Below are positions 1-9,676 of a stretch of 64,000 bases of DNA, piece by piece. The DNA is from Adineta ricciae (lineage: Eukaryota > Rotifera > Eurotatoria > Adinetida > Adinetidae). Below the pieces are notes generated by a model. The model was not told where the DNA came from, ran no database searches, and worked only from the letters and a program-made list of their open reading frames with translations. The DNA lies in assembly GCA_905250025.1 (NCBI GenBank), contig CAJNOJ010000038.1, positions 495,150 through 559,149 on the forward strand, in the 5' to 3' direction. Position 1 is the first letter of the stretch. Every line of letters starts with the position of its first letter. The translations under genes were made by a program, and so were the position numbers.

Positions 1-407
1 GATAAGCTATTAATAGGAAGTAAGTTCAGAATATCAAAACGTAAACTTTGTGCTTTATCTTTACTTTTAATCGCTGAGTAACTGAATCAAAATGAAGTAG
101 AATGCTGTCGTTTGATAGATTCAATGTATAATCAGCACTTAATGGATCCTGACACAACGAAAAACAACTTAATAATAAAACTGATTCTATATCTTGCATA
201 TTCGTTACTTTGTCATTGTAAACCAAAGTCACTGACTTGATTTGATCGTCATTTTGCTTAAGCAACTTGATGACTTGATGTAGAGACATGCCTGAAAGAT
301 TGTATGACAATAGAACCCAATTGCTTCTTGCGATTTCACCTACCTAGAACAATCTCCCATTTGGTTGTATGAATCGAACGTTGTTGTGTTATTTCAACTT
401 CAAGCAT
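1..407 (-). CDS. PHAF1: PHAF1 (UPF0183/C16orf70 family), 5' part
   Basis: N-terminal part of phagophore assembly factor 1, a cytosolic protein linked to autophagy. The gene runs off the left edge. Exons on the minus strand: 407-344, 291-209, 148-65, and the start of a fourth at 6-1, separated by introns of 52, 60 and 58 bp. The spliced protein starts MLEVEITQQRSIHTTKWEIV and continues into GMSLHQVIKLLK, DPLSADYTLNLSND and FDSVTQRLK. This follows the family pattern of an N-terminal strand, a GMxL helix, PLSxDxxLNL and FDxxxQRLK. The second intron (208-149) is a multiple of three without a stop, so an unspliced reading wrongly inserts 20 residues in front of DPLSADY. The ATG at 407 gives the usual family N terminus. 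Family assignment is strong; the C-terminal portion is not visible. Confidence 0.85.
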
Positions 408-2698
408 TCTTGTTCTTTTTATTTCTGATGTTGAATTCGTTAAGATCTTATTGTTTTATAGAATAAAGAAAAAACAAAATAGCACGTGTGCTGCTGGATG
501 ACTTTATCTGAAAATATTCTATCGAATCAGATCAATGATAGATGTCGCGCGAGTCTTCTCTCCAATTCTCTATCCACTCTACATATTTTACTGGCCAACA
601 ATTAAATCAGAGTGCAGCAATTATATGCAACTAAATACTTTTTCTATCGAACTACTTGCTATTCATTGTAAAAGCTCCTTTCTTTCCTCTTTGAAATACT
701 CGGTAATCTAATGTGTCGAGTACGTCGATACAAACACTCGTAAAAATACAGCTTCGTTTATCATCACACAGGCGATCGGTAAAATCGTGTTTTTGCTATA
801 CCAGTAAACATATTATGATGAAGCTCATTTCAATTGAAACAATAATTTATAATTGAAATTTTGCATCTAGATAATCTGATGAATCGATATGTTTCCATCA
901 AATTGCAATGGACATCGATTCTTTCTTTGCATTAACATCATAAGCTAACGAAGATGTATATATCACATGTTTGCAAATAGTTTTGAGTACTAAACCATCC
1001 GTGTACTATCATCAATCAACTCTTGCTAGGGTATCTCATATGAATAATTCATATAGTATAATGAAATGAAAATTTTCATGTTGATTTCTAGATAAAACAT
1101 TGTGTATATACAAATGATCTGTCTGTCCATAGATTGGTCTCTCGCTATAGTTTTGTCCCAGTAGACTCATAACCTCCCGACGTATTCTCAATTGTTGATA
1201 GTAGAACTTAGTATTATTTCTCTATCAAACAGTTCATTTTTTGTTATTTTTTCATTCTTTTAACACATTTTCCACTAGGTATACATACGTATTCATACGC
1301 ATGCACATTCATTAGTAGCCCTATCAGTCTCTTTCACAATAGCGACAACCACTAAATAGGTTAGAAGAGCGGTCTGTCTAGACAGATGCGCACTCGTTCA
1401 TATGCACATCGACAAACCATCAACATTGGGTAGCCAGTCATTTCTTATGTATATTTAGTTCTTCTCTTTTCTCTTTTTCTTCGATGGTCTTATTTGATAA
1501 TTCTTCGTCAATTGACCAACAACCAATACTCCTCGGTCATTCTCTTGCGTGTGCACAAGCCAGACATCGATGCAAATGAACGAGAACGAGAGAAAAAAGA
1601 GAGAAAAGTTTTGAGTAATACAAAAAAAAAAGAAAGAAAGAAAAAAAAGAGACTGACGCCGACAAGACAAGCTGGTCAGTCGTTCGTTATGTAGTTCATG
1701 GTGAAGTGGGCATATGGAGGAAGCTGGTTATGTTATGTCTATGGATTGGTTTTGGCGAAAGGATATTCATGAAATGCCAAAGATGATTTAATTAACCAAA
1801 AGAAAAGGTATTGTTAAATGAAATTATCGATGCCTGATTGTCTATCAAGAGTCGAGTGATTTTCTCAACTAAAGATACGTTTTAGTGCAAGCTGAGATAT
1901 TCCAAAGAATGAAAACGGATTTTTATGAATGAAATTTCTTTGTTTTCTAGCCAAACAACGACTCACACCATCGTGTTCAATATTGGCTAACTCTCATCTT
2001 ATCACCTGATCAAGATAAACAATGGTAACAGCAGTCGTCTACAAATATTGATCATCAATCATGAAATTTGCACAAAAAACATATTTCTTTCTTATCAACA
2101 TTCTATCATAATGATAATTCTTATCGTAGAATCTTTACGTTCGTTTAATCTTTCTGTGGAATTCTGATTTCTTTTTGTTTGCTCTTTCTCTGTCTTGACT
2201 TTTATTGTACATGTTTGTGCGTGGAACTTGTCTTTTCTTCTCAAATCTGACGATGAACAGCGCGAGGTCCACAACAGTGATAATACATATATACAAAATC
2301 GGCGCTGTTGTTTATGTGTATGTGTGTTCATTATTTACTCTTATCAAATGTGTTTTCTTCTTCGTCTTTATGTTTGCTGTCATTAGCTTATCAATTTGGG
2401 TAGAAGATTATTTTAGAAAAAATAATGCTTTTTCGTTGTTTTATCTGCTGTAAATCGCTCATAACGTAACTTTACTTAGCTCACAAAGAAATTGTATCCA
2501 TATAAGTCAGAGTAGTGAATGAAAAAAGAAATTACCAAGTGATTGCTGTCAACATGTGTCTTAATAATATAAAAAACGTCAGTCATATTCAAATGTGAAT
2601 CTACACGGTTACCTCGGATACGTATGTACATAGACGTAGAATACAATGGAAAAGATGTGAGGGGCATTGACGGGTGCCATACATGTCGTGATGCTATA
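408..2698. other. intergenic, no gene seen
   Basis: About 2.3 kb of AT-rich sequence between PHAF1 and the hnRNP gene. Short open frames exist near 1455-1694 and 2095-2453, but they are low-complexity Lys/Phe-rich readings of homopurine and homopyrimidine stretches with no domain. The left end is the upstream region of PHAF1 and the right end the 3' flank of the hnRNP gene. Confidence 0.6.
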
Positions 2699-3998
2699 TT
2701 AAGGATAATCCCAATACCCATGATTATAGCTGGAAGTTGTATTTCCACAACGCATTGGACCACCACCGTATGACGATCCATAGTTTTGACCGAAATCTAT
2801 GGCAGATGGCCCAGCGAAGGCTCCAAAAGCTAAATAATTACGTATATATTCACATCGAAAATATATCATAAGATGATTATTTACGATTATTGAAATCGTC
2901 AACCGGTGCATCAAGTTTGTTCATAAATCCTGAGTCGTCAAATAGCGGCATATGACTTTCACAAGGTCTTCTAATGTTACTATAAGGTACTGGTCGATTA
3001 TAATAAGATCTATAGCTATTGCCACCAAAATTCGGTTCACCATTCCCAGAAACCATATCAAGATTCCTGTTTGATGAATAAGCAAACGAGTCACCATGGC
3101 GAGTTTCATTTAGATCAGCTGTAAATGGAGTTTGCTTTCTAGGTACTGCTTTCTCAACACTGACAATATTTCCTTTGATAACATGCTTTTTCTCCAAAAT
3201 AATTTTGTCTACTGGGTCATAACTATCAAAATGTCAAGAAATACACACTGAACAACTCTGACAACAAAAATCTTACTCGTCGAACTCCACAAACCCGAAG
3301 CCGCGTAGTTTCCCTTCACCTGTTTTCTTCAATTGAGCATCGATAATATTTCCATACTATAATTAAAAGATATTATAAACATCCGCTGGAAATCTGAGCA
3401 TACTTTTGCAAAGTATTCATTAAGATCATGCTCACTAATGGATGCATCGCGAATATTGCTTACGAATAATCGTTTGGACGTTATGGTTGTTTCTGATTTT
3501 TTCATTATCAGTTTTGGTATCGCTCGTTTTGCTACAATTTCACGCGAGTCAATCCGATGTGGACGAGCAGCCATAAACTGATCGACTGTTTTCGATGAAG
3601 TATAAGTAACATAACCAAACCCTAGTACAAGCGATCAAATCATTGGCCGAAAAAGTGAAGAACAACAATTCTGTACCTCGAGATCGACCTCGTCGATCAC
3701 GAACTATAAAGAAATCCTATATCGGAGAAAGATATTTAGCTTGTTTTCGATATTTGAACATCAGGATTGAAGATTCGTTTTAAAATAAAACTCAGTTACT
3801 TACCGAGACTTCTCCAAATTGTGACAAATAACTTAGACATGTTTCATGAGTAATTTTAAATGAAAGATTGTTAATAAAAATCTTCCGATGAGATTCGGGT
3901 TCTAAATGATTCGGACAACTGATTCTATCTGTCGCTTTTTGCACCAGTTCTTCATGGTTATCAACCAAAGCCTTGTTTAGCATTATTTCATTCGACAT
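2699..3998 (-). CDS. hnRNP A/B-type protein with two RRMs and a Gly/Tyr-rich tail
   Basis: Nuclear RNA-binding protein of the hnRNP A1/A2 (Drosophila Hrb) type, expected in pre-mRNA packaging, splicing and transport. Six exons: 3998-3804, 3716-3677, 3621-3404, 3356-3277, 3222-2885, 2829-2699; 333 codons. RRM1 has RNP2 KIFINNLSF and RNP1 RGFGYVTY; RRM2 has RNP2 RLFVSNIRD and RNP1 RGFGFVEF. Between and after them are the hallmarks ARPHRIDSREIVAKRAIPK and YDPVDKIILEKKH. The tail is rich in Gly, Asn, Tyr and Ser (NYGSSYGGGP) and ends GYWDYP. The ATG at 3998 is the first in frame; an AG just upstream could mark a leader intron. Which hnRNP A/B orthologue it is cannot be told from sequence alone. 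Confidence 0.88.
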
Positions 3999-4223
3999 AC
4001 TATTATCACTTTTTCTATCAACAATCGCTTGGTAATCTAAATAATTTGTATATCAAAAAATAATGATTAATTCTCTGAAGACATTTTCATAGCCGTGTTC
4101 AATTTAATAAGTAAACAAAAAATGACACATCTGTATCTGAAGTATAGGTTTTTATTAGACAATATTCTACTAGGGATATTTATGTATCTACAAATAAAAA
4201 ATAGAGACATTATTGCATTTTAA

Positions 4224-6691
4224 TTAATCTAGTCGTCCATGAGTATCATAATAGTCTATACAAGCCAAAAAATCAAGTAGTGTTATGTGTTTTATACGAT
4301 TATTATCAAGAAGAACGTCTGGTACTGTCGTTTCGTAGATAATGTAATTGATCGGTGATGAATTATTTGCATTGATTTCATTGTCACTATCGATTCGGTG
4401 GAGCTTCGGTTCACGTTTAAGTAGTGTTGCGCTAGAAATTTTAATCAAGTCAGCTATATCTTCTTTTTTGTACGTATGAAATTGACCATAGAGATAAAAT
4501 TCACATTTGTCAAAAAGAAGAGTTTCCTGCAAATACAAAAGATAAAACAGCTTTCGGTAGGTCGCTTTCCATTGACTTCTTACGTTTTGCTCATGTTTCA
4601 ATCGACTTGCATGTGATCCATTCGAAGTTGGTTCGATCTGTGAACCAGTTATTTCGTATTCACTTTCACTAATCCATTGTTTTTGTTTAATACATTCATC
4701 AATCCCTGATTGATAAAAAAAATCCAACTCAATGAAAGCAATCCGAAAATATGTCTCTTCATATTTACATTTTTCCGAAACGATCCATTTGCCCAGAACA
4801 ATCCCACGAAGATAATTTATCGTCCGAAAGGCAATGTTGTCCTGTTCACCACATGCAACAATATGTGTCACTAGAACAAAACGCAAAACTACCAAATCAA
4901 TAAATATGCCCGTTCAAACCATTATTTTCCACATTTCTCGCTGTTGTTACACATTTACGACCAAAGATCGTTTGCACAGATTTAATTAAAGATTCTTTCC
5001 GTGCTTTATCAAAACCAGTAAAAAAGAGAACGTTCGATGATGATGTTGTTCGAGCTCGACGTCGAGCAGGTGGAGCAATCGGTGCATCATTGTGTGAAGG
5101 TTTTGTACATTGAGTTTTTTCGAATAAAGATGAAAGCTTAAGATCGGCTGCAAGATCAATGGCACTTTTACCATTTTTATCTCTGAATTATTCAATCAAT
5201 ACGAAAAAGAAGATACATTCGTTTCAACATACTTTATATGTGGATCAGCACCATTTTCAAGTAAAAATTTAATAAGAAATTCGTTAACAGGTTCATTTAA
5301 AAGCGCTTCATGCAAAACAGTCATTCGTTCGCTACCACCCTGAACATTGATATTGGCATTATGTGCAAGTAATAACTTCATTAATGGAAGATCACACATC
5401 GAACTTGCCTGAAATGAAAAATTCTCGACTGGTTTTTTATTGAAAAGAAAAACTAGAGAACTCTACCTCATGCATTGGTGTCCAAGAATTGTGATCGATG
5501 GTATTGACTGAATGTCCTTCTTCAATCAGTTGTTTGACACGATTTGTATCCGCTTTTTTCACTGCTTGATGTAATAGTGATTCGCCTTTATCGTTGCGTA
5601 CGTCATGCGAAGACTTATTTGATGAAAGAGTTTTCTTACGAATAGCTGCTGGCTTTTCCTAAATAATCATCGAACAGTGTACAGCATGGCAAACAAATCA
5701 AGTCTTACATCGGTTTCTTCGTCTTTCTTAACCTTTTTCGCACTTTTATTTGGTTCATTTGATTTTGACTCATCTGCTGTTTGTTGAACTTTTCGTGTCA
5801 AACGGAGTGATTTGGCTTGTTTCTCATCACCATCGTTGCTTAGTTTCTTTCGAACAGGAGTCGTTCCTTTTTTTACTACAGTTGGACTGATGACTGATAA
5901 TGGCGCATCAATATCTTCAGTAGTTTTGGTCCGTTTCGGGGGAGATTCATTTTCTGGTGTTTTAATACTAACTGACCGTTTGGATGCGTTTGAACCACGA
6001 ACAGTCTTCCGACGAACAGCAGTCTCTTCAATTTCAGGTGTGGTAGATTGGTTTTCTTTCTCTTCCTCATCACTTTCGTTGTGGAGAATATTTAAATTCT
6101 TTTTCTTTATAATAATTTTCTTTTTCAAATCATTGACTGGTGCAATTTGATTAGTTTCACGAATTGTCGAGCGTAGTAGGTTCAAACATGTTAACACTCC
6201 TTCTTTTATTGCTTCCTTCTTCTGTTCAATGTGTTCTTTCGGTTCATTCGGTGAATCGCCTACAATCGTCAACAAATCGGATACAACATCTTCCATTAAA
6301 AAAGAAGGATTTTCCGTACTTAAATCATACAACGTGCGAAATGTTCGGTTGAGCAATGCCAAAACTTTATTGCATTTGATATTCGGTTGAATCAACGAGA
6401 GATAAGGTATTTTTCCACTGGAATATTGTTTTTCCGCACATGTGCTTAAACAGAATGAGCGTAGATCGAGTAAAGCTCACAAATTATCCGATATACATAC
6501 AGACAAACGATAGGTTCTAGACCATTGATCGTCACAATATCTCGCGGAAGTGTATTACTGCAACAAAAGAGATAGATTCAAAAGTTTAGCAAAGGAATTT
6601 ATGCATATCAAACTGACCATGATGTACACAAAAGTAGTTTGCAGCATTGTTCAGTACAGTTCAAAATTGATACGAGATCATTTTCATCCAT
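4224..6691 (-). CDS. BARD1: BARD1 (RING-ankyrin-BRCT, partner of BRCA1)
   Basis: BARD1 pairs with BRCA1 in a nuclear ubiquitin ligase that acts in homologous recombination. Nine exons: 6691-6618, 6557-6501, 6444-5709, 5658-5467, 5408-5233, 5182-4920, 4870-4769, 4705-4584, 4526-4224; 674 residues (human about 777). An N-terminal RING-like stretch is followed by a long Lys/Ser/Glu-rich linker, ankyrin repeats (GESLLHQAVKKADTNRVKQL, TPMHEASSMCDLPLMKLLL, TVLHEALLNEPVNEFLIKFL, DKNGKSAIDLA) and two C-terminal BRCT domains (VTHIVACGE, GKWIVSEKWIDECIKQKQW, LLFDKCEFYLYGQF, NYIIYET). This domain order is specific to BARD1. The first BRCT tryptophan only appears when intron 4768-4706 is removed, and intron 4583-4527 is in frame and stopless. 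The RING keeps C22, C25, C43 and C46 but has no Cys or His at the positions of the second zinc site (see findings). Confidence 0.88.
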
Positions 6692-7416
6692 AATAAACAG
6701 ACTTGAAATAGAATGTGTGATTCGAGATGTCAACGTAAAAATATGTATGTTGTATTGTTTGATATTAACAGATCTTCGTCTTTTCAAACGTAAAGAAAGA
6801 AACAAAAGAATTGTTTCAGCAAATACGATTTGTTTGTGACGTATTATTCAACGTAATCAAATAATCATATTGTGCGAGGAAAATGAGTCGAGCGCAGACT
6901 CAACACGAAGTTTCGCGATTAGGATAGCATTCCGTCGTCAAGCGGTAAATATTCAAAATTTTAATATTTGTCGAATTTGGGTGACATCTATCAGCTAAAA
7001 ATCACCGTATAAATAATGCTTTTTGAAAACTGCACAAGTTTTGCATAATTGTAATAGATCCTCAAATTCGTTTTACTGCACTTAATCAACAGTTTCTTTG
7101 AAGACATTTTGTCTTGCATCACGAATAACAAACGCTTGTTAATTAACGATGATAAACAGCTAATCATCACAACAGATTGTAACCGATCGATAAGCGTGTC
7201 AATATTCACTCTAAGAAAATGTTTAGTTCCGCTAATACACAACCAACCTGTCATTGTGTAAACTACATTCGAAATTCGAAGATCTTTCTTCTTGTTTTTT
7301 TTATTAAACACGAAACAGAAAGCTAACGGAATAGTCTATCTATACACATAGAGGAGGATGTCAAGGATTACTGTTCGAATAGAAAGAATTATAAGACAAA
7401 AGAGTTCATGATTAGA
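6692..7416. other. intergenic, upstream of BARD1
   Basis: About 0.7 kb holding the presumed BARD1 promoter. An open frame on the minus strand at 6991-7311 is Ile/Lys/Ser-rich, has no recognisable domain and no neighbouring exon in phase, so it is not called as a gene. Confidence 0.5.
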
Positions 7417-7687
7417 TTAGACGATCCAGACAAGTAATTGTTCAATAGAGGAAAGTCCGCGACGGATTTTTAGATTTGTCTGATTTTGACAGCGAACCAA
7501 TGTTGTTGTATGGTGATGGGAGACGTGTTTTTGTTCGGGTTTGTTTTGATTCATCGATGCAAAGGCACGTTGTCGACAAAGCTCGCAGGCAATAAATGGT
7601 CGTGTTCGTCTTTGTTTTGCGAATATGGGTGTTGAACAACGTGGACTTCGCGGAGAAGTCGCCGAAAAGTACGACGATGTCGAAACG
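7417..7687 (-). CDS. possible C-terminal exon of an unrecognised protein
   Basis: An open minus-strand stretch follows a good acceptor (a T-rich tract ending TTATAG, around 7688-7700) and ends in TAA at 7417. Its base composition is richer in C/G and in codons such as CGA and TCG than its surroundings, like real exons here. The product is Ser/Arg/His-rich with a CELC motif (IACELCRQRAF) and a further single Cys. No family is recognised and no upstream exon with a start could be fixed; 7700-8050 contains an ambiguous base (N at 7925). It may be a real last exon or chance. Confidence 0.3.
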
Positions 7688-7700
7688 GGATGAACTATAA

Positions 7701-8416
7701 GGAAAAAAATTCTAAAGTTAATGTATGTTTTCTTATTGATTTTTCTTTCCGACAACTTAAATCTAAACGATCAATTTGAAGTGCAGAGGAAAAGGGCGGA
7801 TTATTGTATCATCACTTGAAAGAAGAACAATCCGACAGGCAAACAGTGAACAATCTGTAAACAAAAGTCAATTCAAACTTTTGTTCATCGTGCAGGCGAG
7901 ACAGAAAACTTTTATTCAATTAGGNATGGATGTGATACGGAAATTACGTGCAATTATGTATCAATCTTTGATTTTCGTAGAGATAGCAAGAACAAACACA
8001 AGTTTTATGTCTGAATTGTGTGCACAGATTTTATATGAAATCATGATGTAAGGAAAGCGAAAGATAAAATTGCAGTAAAGAAAAATGTTGATGTCTGATA
8101 AACTCATTTTCAAGAAGATGCGGAATCGGTATATTAAAATCAGAGATGTCAACGTTCTGCTGATGATTAAATAGCAATTGCAAAGAAGGTCCCACAGACA
8201 TTGGCAGTTGAAATGGATTGAGTTTGTATGAATCTGATTGTTCGTTGATGTGAATGAAATATTATTATCAATATCAGCGATTATTTCATGTCTAAGCTCG
8301 TATTCTTTTCCTTTGCAAATAATGAAAAAAAAAGCGAATTTCTACCACGCAAATGAAGTATTACACGTTCGTATGTGATTCACTGTTTGATGAGAAATCC
8401 AAACATCTGCCAGTAC
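7701..8416. other. intergenic with one ambiguous base
   Basis: No supported gene. A plus-strand open frame at 7776-8051 runs through the N at 7925, is charged and domain-less, and is not called. The right end leads into the promoter of the EGF/mucin-like gene. Confidence 0.5.
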
Positions 8417-8425
8417 TATATAAAT
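8417..8425 (+). promoter_or_regulatory. TATA box of the EGF/mucin-like gene
   Basis: TATATAAAT lies about 54-62 bp upstream of the ATG at 8479, a spacing that fits a short 5' leader. It is the only gene here with such a clear TATA element so close to the start. Confidence 0.5.
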
Positions 8426-8478
8426 ATCCCTCATCGATGTTTCTTACTTTTTTGTCTAACTGATAATAAGCTCACAAC

Positions 8479-9244
8479 ATGATCAGAAGTATCTTAATCG
8501 TTCTTTTCATTATTTATTCAATCAACTCGAATCCAGTAGAACGTGATGGTAACAAGAAATCTTTTCGAAACAGAGATATCAATTGTTTCATTTCATAGGA
8601 AACGAAGTATGTGAATTGAAAGGTTTTTTTGTAACTAAGAATAAGTACGGTTGGGCAAAGCGCGGAAATCAAATCATATGCACCTGCCCAGATGGACAAT
8701 ATACAATTGATAAACCTTGCCGTTTGTTATCTAGTTTTTCTCTCTCTCTCGTTTCACTTTGAATCATATTTTGCTGTGAATAGGTATATGCGATAGAGAA
8801 GATATTTGCGGGGAAAACTCGTTGTGTTCAGAAGAATTAGCAATTTCGGAACCGACAGCACGGTTTATTTGTTTCTGTGCCTCAGGTGGTTATTTACTTG
8901 GAGAGAAGTGTCCAGCTGTCACTGGAACTACAACTATAACTCCAACTACGATCGCACCTGTAACAACCACAACAAGCATTGTACAAGCAACAACTACAAC
9001 CACGGCTGTCGATTTAACTACAACGACAACAACAACTACACAGACGACAACATCAACAACTACGCAGACAATCACGATAACTACACAGACGACGACAACA
9101 TCAACAACTACACAGACAACGACAAATACCAGCACAGAAACGAGTACAACTCCAGGATGTGCACCTCGATCGAGTAGTTCCCGTCCGTTCATGCAACCAA
9201 CTATTATAATATTATTAAACCTAATTTATTTTTTCACAAAATGA
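8479..9244 (+). CDS. small secreted, probably GPI-anchored EGF-like protein with Thr-rich stalk
   Basis: Three exons (8479-8548, 8599-8721, 8784-9244) encode 217 residues. The N terminus is a signal peptide (MIRSILIVLFIIYSINS). Next come two short Cys-rich segments; the second, CDREDICGENSLC followed by ICFCASGGYLLGEKC, has the spacing of an EGF-like module. About 75 residues of nearly uninterrupted Thr with Val/Ile/Gln follow, which looks like an O-glycosylated mucin stalk. A single Cys, a Ser/Arg spacer and a hydrophobic C-terminal tail (PTIIILLNLIYFFTK) end the protein, as in GPI-anchored proteins. It is therefore expected on the cell surface or in the cuticle/mucus. The function and any named orthologue are unknown. 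Confidence 0.7.
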
Positions 9245-9676
9245 AAGTCTATATAAAAATTGTTGAATAAATGACACTGAAAGATCCTAAATTACGACAG
9301 ACGATGTTCATAAAACTATTTCAGATAAAGTTCGTATGTCTGATTGCTGAAAGAGATCCTGATGTATGAGACATTGTACTCAGTGATAAACCAAAAGCTT
9401 CCCTCAAAATTAAACGCTTGTTTCTTTATGACACGTCAGCAATGAGCGATTAAAGTGACTTATATTTAAAGCAAAAAATTACTGCTCATCGTTGCCAGGT
9501 CCAAATAAAAGTGAATATGTTTTAAGATAAAACAATGCTTAGTATGGATGATATCATCATGTTTATCTGTACATCATGTTTAATAGGAAAAATGAGGAGA
9601 AATAAGTTAAAAATTTATACAACTGTTCACACAAAAATGACCACAAAGCTGAAGTAAAACCATGCAGAAATTGCTT
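9245..9676. other. intergenic between convergent genes
   Basis: About 430 bp between the 3' ends of the EGF/mucin-like gene and the USP gene. An AATAAA-like signal (gaataaatg, near 9265) follows the former. Nothing else seen. Confidence 0.5.

Noticed and set aside
1455-1694. Overlapping open frames on both strands
   Set aside because: Both are low-complexity readings of purine/pyrimidine runs (Lys/Arg/Glu on one strand, Phe/Leu/Ser on the other).
6991-7311. 106-residue open frame on the minus strand upstream of BARD1
   Set aside because: No recognisable motif, AT-rich codon use and no exon joins in phase.
7776-8051. Plus-strand open frame across the N at 7925
   Set aside because: Charged, domain-less, and its continuity depends on an unknown base.
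9001-9140. Possible tandem DNA repeat or CRISPR-like array
   Set aside because: The periodicity comes from ACA/ACT/ACG Thr codons in a coding stalk; there are no regular repeats with unique spacers.
8890-9192. Val-rich open frame opposite the EGF/mucin-like gene
   Set aside because: It is the antisense shadow of the Thr codon run.
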